A stretch of 64,000 nt of DNA from Rhizobium sp. BG4 (GCF_016864575.1 NZ_CP044126.1:1302001-1366000); one strand, 5' to 3'. Positions 17,401-26,322 are shown, counted from the stretch's first letter. Notes: generated by a model not told the origin, from the sequence alone. Numbers and translations: made by a program.

Positions 17401-20400
17401 AGCTTTTCGATATTGAAGAGGCGGTCTGTGCCGTCCGAAACCGGGTTCGTGGCCGTCTCCTCGTCGGGATCGACTGCAGCGTCATCGAAGCCCGTGTGAG
17501 CGACAGTGATGCTGCCATCCGCATTCTGCGTGATCGTGTAGTTGGCGCGGACGTCGGTATAGACAGCCGTGTCGATATCGCCTTCCTCGTTGCCGTCGAT
17601 GATCTCGCGAACGATCTCCAGCTGGCTCGGGTTCAGCGTGCGGTCGAACATCAGGTCGCTCAGCGACCGTCCGCCGAACAGTGTTGCGCCGTTGGCGGCG
17701 TAGACGCCCTTGCTCAGGCCGTCGGACGAGCCGATCTCGTTGCCGTTGAGGTCGTTGATGCGGATGCGGACGTTGAGCCAGCGGTCGCCGTCGATGATGT
17801 CGTCGCCGGCAAGGCCGGTGATCACGTCGTTGCCGCCGCCGCCAAGCAGGATGTCGGAGGCATCGGCCGTATCCATCACGATCGTCTCGGTGACGCCGTT
17901 GACGGTGACGGTTGTGCGGGCACGGTGGGCGACGAGCGCCGAGAGGCCGTTGATCAAGCTGAGGTTCTTTTCGAGCAGCGCGTTCGAATAGCTTTCGAGC
18001 GGGCTGCCGGTGCCGGGGATCGCTGCGGTGTTCTGCAGTTCCGCCCGGGCATTGGTCGGGGCGACGCGGCCGGTGAGCACATCGTCGTGGACCCAGCCCG
18101 AGAGACCTTCGACGAGGTCGAAGCGGTCGCGTAGAATGAACGCTTCCTGGGTGGCGAAGAGCGGGATGCCGAGATCGGAATTGGCCGCGGTGTCGTCGCC
18201 CTTGTGGATCGCCCAGTCGAAGCCGGCCATGCCGTTATTGCGCTGGATGCCATCGCCCTGGAACATGATGTCGTCGCCGGATTCGGCGTCGTAGTCGGTG
18301 TCGCTGCCGTCGCCGTTCAGAACGTCGTGGCCGATGATCGAGGAGTTGAAGAACAGCTCGGAGTTTTCACCGGAGAGCGTGTCGAAACGCCCGCCGCCTT
18401 CGATCCAGTCGTTGCCTTCGTTGCCCATCAGGAAGTCGCCGCCGTCACCGCCGCGGATGAAGTCGTCGCCGAGGCCGCCGAGCACGTGCTTGCCGTCTGG
18501 GCCGGCAATGATGAAGTCCTTGCCGTCGTTGCCGAAGATCAGCGCCAGGCCGCTGCCGCCATGGATGACGTCGTTGCCGCCCTCGCCATGCAGGAAGTCG
18601 GCCGCGCCGATATCGGTGCCGGCATTGGTGATGATGTCGTCGCCTTCGCCACCGTGGACGTGGTCGACGCCGTAGCCGGCTTCTAGTGTGTCGTTGCCGC
18701 CATAGCCCCAGATCGTGTCGTCGCCTTCGCCGGCGATGATCGTATCGTCTTCTTCGGTGCCGCCCATGACGACGTGGTCGCCGCCGTGATAGGCCATGTA
18801 GTCGAGGTCGCCGTCACCATCGGTGTCGCGGCGCACGACCAGCGGGGTGAGGGCCTGCAGGATCGGATCGGTGAAGATCGGGTCATCGCCGACCTGTTTG
18901 CTCTCATCCATTTCAAGCGTGTAGTCGGGTGTCGAGAAGATGTCGCCCGGCAGAGAGGTGGAGCCCGCGCCGAGATCGGTGTTGCGCATGATGATCTTGC
19001 TCAGCGAGTTGTTTTCCAGCTCGTTGAGAAGGTTCAGGCCCTGGACACGCGAGAGATAGTAGAAGCGGTCGGATTCCTGCAGGTTTTCCATCTGCAGTTC
19101 GAAGACGAAGGAGAAGGTGGAGCCCAGCATGCCGCCGAAGTCCATCTTCTTCTCGGCAAGGCCGCCGATCCAGAGGTCGATGTCGTTCAGGCCGGTCTCG
19201 GCATTCGCCCAGGCGCCGGTCGAGTTCAGGAAGTCGAGGCGGTCGGACGGTGCGCCTGCCGTGCCGAGCACGATGGAGGCTGCCGCGGCGCGCTTGGCGT
19301 CGAGCGACGTTGCGCCGGTGATCGAGGAATGCGTGCCGTAGGCGGCGATGAAATTGACGATCGAGGCGGTGTTCTGCAGGTTCAGCGCAAAGTCCGTCCA
19401 GCTGACATAGGGCTTCAGCTGCGTATCCTGGCCGGCGGCCTGATAGAACTGCGCACGCGCCTCGTTGAGCGTCGGCAGGCCGACGTCGCGGCCGCGGGCG
19501 ATGTTGAGGGCTGCAAGGTCGAGCGGGATGCCGACCAGCTGGTTGCGCAGCACGTCGGTGACGAATTCATCGATCTCGTTGCCGCCCTGGCGGGTCATGC
19601 CGCGGATGATCGCGCCGGCTGCCTGGTCGTGATCGATCAGTACGTCGCCGTTGGCATCGACCTCGCCGAGTTCGAGCGGGTTCAGGAAGCCGTCGAAGAG
19701 CGTGATGTTGTCGAAGCTGAAGGTGCCGTCGGGATTTTCGACGAGACGGTCGATATCCTGGTTCAGCATCGAGTGACCGAAGCGGTAAACCGCGTGGGCG
19801 AATTCGGCAAAGATCGCCGGGTTGATATCGGTCGACGGTTCGAAGAGGAAGGCGTCGATATCCGGCTGCATCTTGCGGCCGAATTCTTCGAAGACCAGAT
19901 GCTGATACTGCATTTCGGTCGTGAAGCGGCCGGCCTGGAAGAGGCGCTCGCCGTTCCAGACAAGGCCTTCGAGCTCGGCTTCGGTGGTCGGCAATGTGGT
20001 GATCGGCTCAAGGAGCCACTGGTTGATGAAGACCAGATCAGCGCTGTCGAGGACCACCTGCTTCGTCTGCTCGACGACGCTGTTGTGTTCCGAATGGAAG
20101 ATGTGGTGGATCGAGGTGAGGCCGATATTCTCGTTACCGCGGCCGTCGCCGGTGATGTAGTGGGCGTCGAGCAGCTCGTCGTCATAGGCGGTCTGCTGGC
20201 CGCGGGTGTTGAAGCCACCGGAATAACCGACGGCATCGTCGCCATCGGCCTGCAGCACGCCACCGGCGATGACCGGCACTGCGGCATGGGCGATATCGTC
20301 GAGGAAGGCATGGCCGATGCGAACGGCGCCGGCTGTGCTGACCGGGGCGCCCGGCGTGCCGGAGACGACGATGTCGTCAGCCGTGTTCGGGATGCCGTCG

Positions 20401-21512
20401 GCGCCAATGCCGGTGATGACCTGTGCGAAGCCGTTGGCATCGGGGATGAAGCGGCCATAGGGATCGGTGCGCAGCAGCGGAATGTTGGTGACATCGGCAT
20501 CCGTCAGCTCGATGCCGAGCATCTCGCGGGCCTGTTCCTTGATGTCGGCCCAGGTCGGCAGGCCGCGGGCGCCGTCGAGCAGGTTGCCGGTCGCGACCGG
20601 CTTGCCTTCGTGCATGACATATTCGCGCAGGAAGACCTGATGCGAGGCATGCGAGGTATAGGTCTGGTTCTGGTCGACCCAGGGGGTCGTGGTGTTGGCG
20701 GCGACTTCGCCGTCGGCGTCGCGGCTGGCGCGGGTCAGAACCATGAAATTGGTATGCGGCGATGCCGGATTGTAAAGCGGGTCGTCCGGCGACAGCGGGA
20801 TATAGACCGTGCCGGCGCCGCCCTTGGCCACGAGATCGAGGCCGTGGTCGAAGAACTGGCCGAACAGTGTGAACATCGAATTGTAAGGTGCGGAGTCGCC
20901 GATATCGGGCGAGACGTTTTCGAAGGTGTAGACGTAGACCGGCGTGCCGGCCGCAGCGAGAACGGTGCCGTCGGGACCGATCACGTCATTCGCATGGACG
21001 ACGGCGGCGCCGTTGGCGTCCTGCATCGGCGCGCGGGTCGCCGTCTTGCCCTCGGCGAGCATGGCGTCATAGACCATGATCGCGGCCGGGTTATTGCTGG
21101 TCTGATCGACGATCAGGTTGGAGATGATGCGCGGATCGGCATCGACGACGGTGCCCGGGCCGACGGCGCTGGGAGTTCCCGGCGTATAGTTGCCGTTGGT
21201 GAGGACCGATCCCGGACCGAATGCCAGCGTGTCATCGTTCTCGTTGAGGTAGTTCGGCTGCACCAGCGGCGTGAACGGCTGGTCGGCTGCGCCCCAGGTT
21301 TCCTTGCCGTCGAGCAGATTATTGTAGCTGCCGTCGACTGTCCTGAGACCGTAAGGCAGGAGATGTGCCTGCGGCGCACCGGTGCCGGTCGCGCCGGCGG
21401 CTTCGCCGGCTTCGGCGACGAGTGCTGCGAGGTCGCCACCGGCCGCATGCTGTTCGGCGATGGCGATCTGCTTCAGGATGAATTCGAGGTCGTGTCTTAC
21501 AAGCGTTACCAT
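14469..21512 (-). CDS. Giant secreted RTX haem peroxidase, 2,347 aa
   Basis: The first gene of the secretion operon. An animal-type haem-peroxidase domain spans about residues 60-850: GQFFDHGLD with distal His223, SIHHIFHSEHN at about 466-477 and RFGHSMLN with proximal His580. The place of the catalytic Arg of myeloperoxidase (before EHN) seems to be Ser474. RTX calcium-binding blocks follow at about 916-1080, 1221-1241, 1772-1806 and 2064-2260, with beta-sandwich and two cadherin-like segments (about 1420-1760) between them and an Asp/Glu tract at about 2010-2038. The C terminus has EEDFELMIAGTHNLKASDF, a probable export signal. There is no Sec signal peptide. ACGGAGGGGAAA precedes the ATG at 21512. 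Related RTX peroxidases include Mn(II)-oxidising MopA and rhizobiocin-like proteins; the substrate here is unknown. Confidence 0.88.
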   Translation of the reverse strand: MVTLVRHDLEFILKQIAIAEQHAAGGDLAALVAEAGEAAGATGTGAPQAHLLPYGLRTVDGSYNNLLDGKETWGAADQPFTPLVQPNYLNENDDTLAFGPGSVLTNGNYTPGTPSAVGPGTVVDADPRIISNLIVDQTSNNPAAIMVYDAMLAEGKTATRAPMQDANGAAVVHANDVIGPDGTVLAAAGTPVYVYTFENVSPDIGDSAPYNSMFTLFGQFFDHGLDLVAKGGAGTVYIPLSPDDPLYNPASPHTNFMVLTRASRDADGEVAANTTTPWVDQNQTYTSHASHQVFLREYVMHEGKPVATGNLLDGARGLPTWADIKEQAREMLGIELTDADVTNIPLLRTDPYGRFIPDANGFAQVITGIGADGIPNTADDIVVSGTPGAPVSTAGAVRIGHAFLDDIAHAAVPVIAGGVLQADGDDAVGYSGGFNTRGQQTAYDDELLDAHYITGDGRGNENIGLTSIHHIFHSEHNSVVEQTKQVVLDSADLVFINQWLLEPITTLPTTEAELEGLVWNGERLFQAGRFTTEMQYQHLVFEEFGRKMQPDIDAFLFEPSTDINPAIFAEFAHAVYRFGHSMLNQDIDRLVENPDGTFSFDNITLFDGFLNPLELGEVDANGDVLIDHDQAAGAIIRGMTRQGGNEIDEFVTDVLRNQLVGIPLDLAALNIARGRDVGLPTLNEARAQFYQAAGQDTQLKPYVSWTDFALNLQNTASIVNFIAAYGTHSSITGATSLDAKRAAAASIVLGTAGAPSDRLDFLNSTGAWANAETGLNDIDLWIGGLAEKKMDFGGMLGSTFSFVFELQMENLQESDRFYYLSRVQGLNLLNELENNSLSKIIMRNTDLGAGSTSLPGDIFSTPDYTLEMDESKQVGDDPIFTDPILQALTPLVVRRDTDGDGDLDYMAYHGGDHVVMGGTEEDDTIIAGEGDDTIWGYGGNDTLEAGYGVDHVHGGEGDDIITNAGTDIGAADFLHGEGGNDVIHGGSGLALIFGNDGKDFIIAGPDGKHVLGGLGDDFIRGGDGGDFLMGNEGNDWIEGGGRFDTLSGENSELFFNSSIIGHDVLNGDGSDTDYDAESGDDIMFQGDGIQRNNGMAGFDWAIHKGDDTAANSDLGIPLFATQEAFILRDRFDLVEGLSGWVHDDVLTGRVAPTNARAELQNTAAIPGTGSPLESYSNALLEKNLSLINGLSALVAHRARTTVTVNGVTETIVMDTADASDILLGGGGNDVITGLAGDDIIDGDRWLNVRIRINDLNGNEIGSSDGLSKGVYAANGATLFGGRSLSDLMFDRTLNPSQLEIVREIIDGNEEGDIDTAVYTDVRANYTITQNADGSITVAHTGFDDAAVDPDEETATNPVSDGTDRLFNIEKLRFADGEYSLSPPQLQLYTLDRGQYLDDFAPSSYTGSDGTTPWTAPWTESSDTGGATGGDVFVTGGELRFDEDGNGATVQRVANLAGATSARLTYDVDESGLDANDSVTVWFAANGVNFIQVDTINSATNSDQRSIDLTGPFTAGAIIRFTSTALGNNDMVNIDNVAIEFTRPAAVPSTNYAATFVENGDPIAIASGPAITDEDGQIVSARIVLTNAQNGDLLTAGTLPAGITAQTDTSVAGQIAITLTGTATLAAYQAAIQAISYGNSSDQPGTVPRVITVTVNDGLMDSSPSTATISVTAVNDLPVAGDDSVITNVETGTFVIPEWALLANDTDVDSVLNITGATENQTSFGVAVGPTGDITVTHTTAQQRNFTYTVNDGAATDTATVSVTRDTNDVSGTTGNNILIGDNSGDTFDGGTGNDIILAGGGNDTIVWNANNNGATDGRDIVDGGAGTDTFDLNGRTGQGGNETFRIYTRQAAELAGITGLMATTEIVITRNGTDNASVIAELDNIEEITVGNITLDDGTPTGGVTGGDTITVIGDFSQTSLALNTITIDGTDGDDVIDISALQSAHRIVFRSNGGNDTIVGTLRPQDVIELPDGLTAADFETTVDDEGRTVMTRDGSSITFVAPEGSVPPVDPGDDDHEEEEEEEQEGSDDGDDDDNGEQPSGGEGTAPATPRTLIGTGAGEALLGAAAADIILAGDGNDILVGEAGSDILRGEGGNDLITGGAGADVTSGGDGDDEIHGGADADHIFGDAGADRLYGDDGDDVIEGGAGDDQVWAGAGNDLILAKLNDGSDTYWGGEGNDTLDYAAATTNLTVDLGNGFMGRGSVAGSSTGTDTIYGFENFIGGSGHDTIIASLAANVIDGGAGDDIFRFTSAAAANGDKIYGFQPGDKIDFSAIDANTSVAGVQGFALKAGSITAAGQIAVSHETIDGEAFTVLRGNVNADPEEDFELMIAGTHNLKASDFNGVS

Positions 21513-21922
21513 TTTCCCCTCCGTCGGCGCGCTGTCCCGGCGCCTGGTTTTTCGCAAACTTGTCCTGTCCGCCGGATCGCGCTGCGAAGCCGGCGGGGTT
21601 GAATTGCCCCTGATGTTTCAAGAAGCCCGCCTTGCACGGCTGGCTTGGGATGATGCGATCTTGCGGAAAATTGCCGGGGTTTTGAACGGCGCATGGTCGG
21701 ACGATGTTTTCGATGTTCGTCCACCGGCGGAGCAGGTCTTCGGTCCTTATTACTCCGGGAGCAAAGTCCTATGATGAATTGGCCTTTGGTCTGATAGAAT
21801 CGGCCTGCACCTATAGTATAAAAATGGTCCTTTCTTTCGCGCCGCAATACTGCGACGATAGAGGCCTGATCGGCATTGGGGGACGTTTTGCCGAGTGAAT
21901 ACTTTGGGGTGGGGATATTAAC
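21513..21922. other. Divergent intergenic region, 410 bp
   Basis: This region separates the peroxidase operon (minus) from the histidine kinase gene (plus). Neither strand shows a convincing gene. An AT-rich patch at about 21810-21832 (CTATAGTATAAAAATGG) is the best promoter candidate and could serve either side. The part next to the peroxidase gene is GC-rich, so that transcript may have a leader of over 200 nt. No clear operator palindrome was found. Confidence 0.5.
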
Positions 21923-23365
21923 GTGCATGAAGAGGTGAAGGAGCCAGCGCAGCAGCGCTCGCCGCTGTTCACGCATGTGATCGCCTGGGTGACGCACCGG
22001 ACGCTTTCGACGCAGTTTCTGATTGCGAGCGGGCTTGTCATCCTGATCGCCACGCTCTCGGCTGGCTATCTGACGACGCGGCTGGTGTCCGACAAGGCGC
22101 TGAACAGCAAGGCGGGGACGACAGCACTTCTGGTGCAGAGCCTGACGGAGGCGGAGGTCCAGGCGCTGGCGCTCTCGAAGGTTCTTCCGGCGGCCAGCAT
22201 TACGCTGCTCGATTCATTGTTCGACGGCCCGGATTTCAAGGCGCGGTTTCCGCATATCGAGATATGGGCACCCGACGGTACCGTCGCTTACTCGCGGACC
22301 AAGCAGATGATCGGCCATCGGTTCAGTTTTCCGGAGGGCCTGAAGCGCGCCCTCAAAGGTGATATCGTTGCCGTCTATGCGGACCTTCATGCCGATGAGC
22401 ATACATTCCGCAACATCGACACCCAGTATCTTGAGATATACAGCCCGCTGCACGACCAAGCCTCGGGGAGAATTATCGGTGTCGCCGAGATACACGAGGA
22501 TCCGAGTGGCTTCGCCGGCGAAGTCGCGCGCCTGCGGATCGTCACCTGGACGACCGTCGCGCTGTTTTCCTTCGTTGTCATGCTCGGCCTGTTCCTGATC
22601 GTCAGGCGCGGCAGCCGGACGATTGAGACCCAGCGCCATGCGCTGAGCCATCGCGCCGAGGAGGCGGAGCTTGCCTCGAAGGAGCTGATGGAGCTGCGCG
22701 ATACGGCGCGGCGGGCCTCGATGGAGCTCGCCAACATGAATGAGACCTTCATCCGCCGCATCGGCGCCGATCTGCATGATGGTCCCGTTCAGCTGATGAC
22801 GCTCGCCATCCTGCAGCTCGACGAGCTGCGGGACCTGACCCGCAAGGATGAGCGCGACAGGGCTCTCGACGCGACGAACAAGGCGCTGGGGGAAGCGCTC
22901 ATCGAAACGCGCGCGGTGACGAAGTCGCTGCTCCTGCCGGAGATCCTGCATCTCTGGGCCAAGGATGTGGTGGCCGAAGCGATCAAGCAGCACGAGGCGC
23001 GCACGCGAACCAAGGTCGCCTTCACCTCAAGCGGCACGAATGCCGATCTGCCCCCGGCGCTGAAGACGTGCATCTACCGCTTCGTGCAGGAGGGGCTCAA
23101 CAATGCCTACCGACATGCCGGCGCCAACGGTCAGCGTGTCCGATGTCGGATCGACATGCCGGTCATCTCGATTTCGGTCGAGGATGACGGTCTGCCTCCG
23201 GGGACGCTGCCGCTTGCGGCGCGCGAAGGGGGAATGGGCCTTTACGGCCTTCGCCAGCGCATCGAAAGCTTCGGCGGGTCGCTGACCATCGGCAAGCGCC
23301 CGGATGGCGGCATGGTGCTGGCGATGACGCTGGAACTGCAGCAGGCGGATGCCGCCGCCCATTGA
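21923..23365 (+). CDS. Membrane sensor histidine kinase, NarX/DegS (HisKA_3) type
   Basis: The 480-residue protein has two membrane helices (about 30-50 and 208-228) around a periplasmic sensor of about 155 residues, then a coiled coil. The HisKA_3 box IGADLHDGPVQLM holds the likely phospho-accepting His285, and the ATPase domain has FVQEGLNNAYRHA and GGMGLYGLRQRIESFGG. Such kinases phosphorylate LuxR-type response regulators, and one is encoded 154 bp downstream. The GTG start at 21923 follows GGGGTGGGGAT. The signal sensed is unknown. The kinase gene is divergent from the peroxidase operon, which is a possible target. Confidence 0.9.
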   Translation: MHEEVKEPAQQRSPLFTHVIAWVTHRTLSTQFLIASGLVILIATLSAGYLTTRLVSDKALNSKAGTTALLVQSLTEAEVQALALSKVLPAASITLLDSLFDGPDFKARFPHIEIWAPDGTVAYSRTKQMIGHRFSFPEGLKRALKGDIVAVYADLHADEHTFRNIDTQYLEIYSPLHDQASGRIIGVAEIHEDPSGFAGEVARLRIVTWTTVALFSFVVMLGLFLIVRRGSRTIETQRHALSHRAEEAELASKELMELRDTARRASMELANMNETFIRRIGADLHDGPVQLMTLAILQLDELRDLTRKDERDRALDATNKALGEALIETRAVTKSLLLPEILHLWAKDVVAEAIKQHEARTRTKVAFTSSGTNADLPPALKTCIYRFVQEGLNNAYRHAGANGQRVRCRIDMPVISISVEDDGLPPGTLPLAAREGGMGLYGLRQRIESFGGSLTIGKRPDGGMVLAMTLELQQADAAAH

Positions 23366-23519
23366 GCCGGAACTAGCCGAATTGATAGGTAGCTATAAGC
23401 ATAGATGTGGCATAGACACAAATACGATGAAGTTAACCAAGCATTAAAATCCAGCTTTATGTTTTGCTCTGATTACATTAGAGCTGTTGGATAGAAAGAC
23501 GAGGGGGTTATTCGTCATC

Positions 23520-24194
23520 ATGTCTATCTCGGTCGCGTTCGTAGATGATCATCCAATATTACTGGATGGACTGGTTAATCTTTACTCCGCTAAGGATGAC
23601 CTCCGGGTCACGGCGCGCGGGGAGAATGCCATCGACGCCCTGAAGATCGTCGAGGAGCATCGTCCCGATGTCCTCGTCACCGATCTCAGCATGCCGGGCG
23701 ACACGCTGGCGGCGCTTGAGCTGATCCAGAAGAACTACGAAGGCACCAAGGTCGTGGTCTTCACGGCGACCGCCAATATCGACACGGCGATCCAGGTTCT
23801 CAATCTCGGCGTCTGCGGCTATGTGCTGAAGGGCAGCACGGCACGCGATCTCTACGAGGCGATCAAGACCGTCCATGACGGCAGCACTTTCATCACGCCG
23901 GGCTTTGCCACCAAGGTCATCCTGTCGATGAAGACGGCGGAAATCCGCCGCAAGGCGCAGATGCAGAAGCGGCTCAGCGCCCGCGAGGAGCAGATCGTCA
24001 ACTACCTGCTGCAGGGCAAGACCAACCGCGAAATCGCCAGCATGCTCGATATCAGCGAGAAGACCGTCAAGCACTACATGACGCTGCTGATGCAGAAACT
24101 CGACGCCCGCAATCGCGTCGAAGTCGTGCTCGCGGCGCAGAAGCTGCAGGCGCCGGTCGAGACCAGCGCTCCGTCCTCGATGCTTCTCTCCTGA
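23520..24194 (+). CDS. LuxR/NarL-family response regulator
   Basis: A 224-residue regulator with a receiver domain (acidic pair Asp9-Asp10, phospho-acceptor Asp55 in VLVTDLSMPG, Lys in YVLKGST) and a LuxR-type helix-turn-helix near the C terminus (LSAREEQIVNYLLQGKTNREIASML and SEKTVKHYMTLLMQKL). It should bind DNA as a dimer when phosphorylated by the kinase encoded just upstream. The ATG at 23520 lies 12 bp after GAGGGGG; a TTG at 23487 would add 11 residues. The 154-bp gap before it is AT-rich and may hold its own promoter. Target genes are unknown; the neighbouring peroxidase operon is a candidate. Confidence 0.9.
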   Translation: MSISVAFVDDHPILLDGLVNLYSAKDDLRVTARGENAIDALKIVEEHRPDVLVTDLSMPGDTLAALELIQKNYEGTKVVVFTATANIDTAIQVLNLGVCGYVLKGSTARDLYEAIKTVHDGSTFITPGFATKVILSMKTAEIRRKAQMQKRLSAREEQIVNYLLQGKTNREIASMLDISEKTVKHYMTLLMQKLDARNRVEVVLAAQKLQAPVETSAPSSMLLS

Positions 24195-24203
24195 GCTGAG
24201 AAA

Positions 24204-25220
24204 CTAGGCCGGCAATGCTGCCGGCTGGCCGCGGCCGAGCGAGAAGCGGATGCGGTATTCGGCCGGCGAAAGGCCGAGAATCTTCCTGAAAACCTTCCGG
24301 TATGTCTTCGGATCCTCGTAGCCGCTTTGCCAGGCCACCTGCTCGATCGTCATATGCGACCGCTCCAGCAACTCGCGGGACTTGGCGATCCGCAGGCGCT
24401 GGCAGTATTCGGTCGGATTGATGCCCGTCGCCTTCTGGAAGCGGCGCAGGAAGGTGCGCTCGCCAAGCCCGGCGCGCTCGGCCATGGCAAGCAGCGTCAA
24501 TCCTTTCACGTTCGTCCCATGTAGCCAGTGCTGGATCTTCAGGATCACGGTGTCGCCATGATCGAGCTTCGGCGAGAAGGTGGCGTAGTAGCTCTGCTCG
24601 CGGGCGCCGGGATCAACCAGCATGAAGCGCGCGGTCGCCAGCATGACGCTCGAGCCCATCAGCCGGTCTACGAGTTTCAGCCCGAGATTGATCCAGGCCA
24701 TCATGCCGCCGGCAGTCATGATATCGCCCTCGTCGATGATCAGCTTGTCGGTATTGACGCCGACATCGCCGTAGCGACTGGCGATTAGCTCCTGATGCGA
24801 CCAGTGGGTGGTGATCGTGCGGCCGGAGGCGAGCCCGGTTTCTGCGAGCAGATAGGCGCCGCCGCAGACCGAGCAAATCGTCGTACCCTCGGCGTGGCGG
24901 GCGCGGATCCAGCCGGGAAGGCCGCCCATGCGGCGGCCGACCGGCAGGTCGTTCAGCGTTGGCGGCAAGATCAGCGCCATCAGCTTCTCGCCGGTGCCGG
25001 GCTGGCTTTCGAACATCTTGCGGACGGAACCATCCTCCTGCAGGTGCCAGTGGCTGACGCGCACCTGCGGCGCGGTCTCGCTGTGCTCGGCCGCCTGCAT
25101 GCCGGCCACCTGGAACATGTCGGTCAGACCATAGATCGCCGACATCAGGGCACCCGGATAAATGACGATGCCGATATCCACCGGCGCGTCCAAAGCCGCT
25201 TTTGTCAATTCCGCCCCCAT
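24204..25220 (-). CDS. GlxA-family transcriptional regulator (DJ-1/PfpI plus AraC HTH)
   Basis: The 338-residue protein has an N-terminal DJ-1/PfpI-like domain (about 14-200) with CSVCGGAYLLAETGL in the place of the nucleophile elbow, and a C-terminal AraC-type double helix-turn-helix (about 235-325, LAERAGLGERTFLRRFQKATG-like segment and the closing GLSPAEYRIRF). Proteins of this type regulate catabolic genes, often amine or aromatic utilisation, in response to a ligand bound by the N-terminal domain. It is divergent from the alpha/beta hydrolase gene at 25329 with 108 bp between them, so that gene is the likely target. Confidence 0.88.
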   Translation of the reverse strand: MGAELTKAALDAPVDIGIVIYPGALMSAIYGLTDMFQVAGMQAAEHSETAPQVRVSHWHLQEDGSVRKMFESQPGTGEKLMALILPPTLNDLPVGRRMGGLPGWIRARHAEGTTICSVCGGAYLLAETGLASGRTITTHWSHQELIASRYGDVGVNTDKLIIDEGDIMTAGGMMAWINLGLKLVDRLMGSSVMLATARFMLVDPGAREQSYYATFSPKLDHGDTVILKIQHWLHGTNVKGLTLLAMAERAGLGERTFLRRFQKATGINPTEYCQRLRIAKSRELLERSHMTIEQVAWQSGYEDPKTYRKVFRKILGLSPAEYRIRFSLGRGQPAALPA

Positions 25221-25328
25221 CGTTGTCAGCTTCGCCCGTCGAGAGCCTAGGCCCGCGGGTCTATCAAATCAACCAGCGCACCGGACAGGACGCGACGAGA
25301 TCTGAGAGACCAACCGGAGGACAGGACA

Positions 25329-26312
25329 ATGGCACAGGCAACCGCAGCAACCGCAATGATTTCCCGCAGAAACATGCTGGCCGGCGCATTCGGCGCAGCA
25401 GCGACGGCAACCGCACTTTCCACCATCGCAACCCCAGCCAAGGCCGAAACGAAGGCCAACCAGAGCAACGAAGGAACACGGACCATGGGCAGCAGGATCA
25501 TCACCCGCGACGGCGTCGAGATCTATTACAAGGACTGGGGCAAGGGCCAGACGGTCATCCTCAGCCACGGCTGGCCGCTTTCGGCCGACAGCTGGGAAGC
25601 GCAGGCCTTCCATCTCGCCAATAACGGCTTCCGCGTCATCACCCATGACCGCCGCGGTCACGGCCGGTCCAGCCAGCCGTGGGACGGCAACGACATGGAC
25701 CACTATGCCGATGACCTCTCCGATCTCATCGGGCAGCTCGATCTCAAGGAGATCATCCTGATCGGCTTTTCGACCGGCGGCGGCGAGATCAGCCGCTATA
25801 TCGGGCGCCATGGCACAGGCCGCGTCGCCAAGGCCGGCCTCATCTCCGCCGTGCCGCCGCTGATGGTCAAAACAGACAAGAACCCGGGCGGCCTGCCGAA
25901 GGAAGTTTTCGACGGCATCCAGGCAGCGAGCCTCAAGGATCGTTCGCAGCTCTACAAGGATATCGCCGGCGGCCCGTTCTTCGGCTTCAACCGTCCGGGT
26001 GCCAAGGCTTCGCAGGGCATGATCGACAGCTTCTGGATGCAGGGCATGATGGGCGGCCACAAGAACACCTACGACAGCGTCGTCGCCTTCTCGCAGACCG
26101 ATTTTACCGAGGATCTGAAGAAGTTCGACGTGCCGACGCTGATCGTGCATGGAGACGACGACCAGATCGTGCCGATCGATGCCGCCGGGCGTACTTCCAA
26201 GACGCTCATCCCGCACGCGATCCTCAAGGTTTATCCCGGTGCGCCGCATGGCCTGACGGATACCCACAAGGATCAGCTGAACGCTGATCTTCTCGAATTC
26301 GCCCGTTCGTAA
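25329..26312 (+). CDS. Alpha/beta hydrolase, non-haem haloperoxidase-like, with Tat-like leader
   Basis: After an N-terminal leader with ISRRNMLAG and an Ala/Thr-rich hydrophobic stretch (about 12-38), which resembles a twin-arginine export signal, comes a complete alpha/beta hydrolase fold. The oxyanion segment is SHGWPL, the nucleophile is Ser148 in GFSTGGG, the acid lies in HGDDDQIVP (276-278) and the base is His307 in GAPHGLT. It resembles cofactor-free chloroperoxidases/perhydrolases, which are esterases with promiscuous peroxide-dependent halogenation in vitro. The real substrate is unknown. An internal ATG at residue 53 would give a cytoplasmic form. The likely operon continues into the MBL-fold gene. 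Confidence 0.85.
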   Translation: MAQATAATAMISRRNMLAGAFGAAATATALSTIATPAKAETKANQSNEGTRTMGSRIITRDGVEIYYKDWGKGQTVILSHGWPLSADSWEAQAFHLANNGFRVITHDRRGHGRSSQPWDGNDMDHYADDLSDLIGQLDLKEIILIGFSTGGGEISRYIGRHGTGRVAKAGLISAVPPLMVKTDKNPGGLPKEVFDGIQAASLKDRSQLYKDIAGGPFFGFNRPGAKASQGMIDSFWMQGMMGGHKNTYDSVVAFSQTDFTEDLKKFDVPTLIVHGDDDQIVPIDAAGRTSKTLIPHAILKVYPGAPHGLTDTHKDQLNADLLEFARS

Positions 26313-26322
26313 CCCCTGTCGC

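Noticed and set aside
18400..18770. Similar repeat-like DNA in the peroxidase gene
   Set aside because: Same reason: RTX-coding repeats in one frame.
18774..21602. 942-codon plus-strand frame opposite the peroxidase gene, and several more of 100-540 codons
   Set aside because: It is antisense to a gene with clear domains and ribosome-binding site. Long open antisense frames are expected in GC-rich, repeat-rich coding DNA.
24208..24225. Short hairpin GCCGGCA-ATGC-TGCCGGC near the stop of the GlxA-type gene
   Set aside because: It is only 7 bp, lies inside the coding end of that gene and has no T run, so it is not counted as a terminator.
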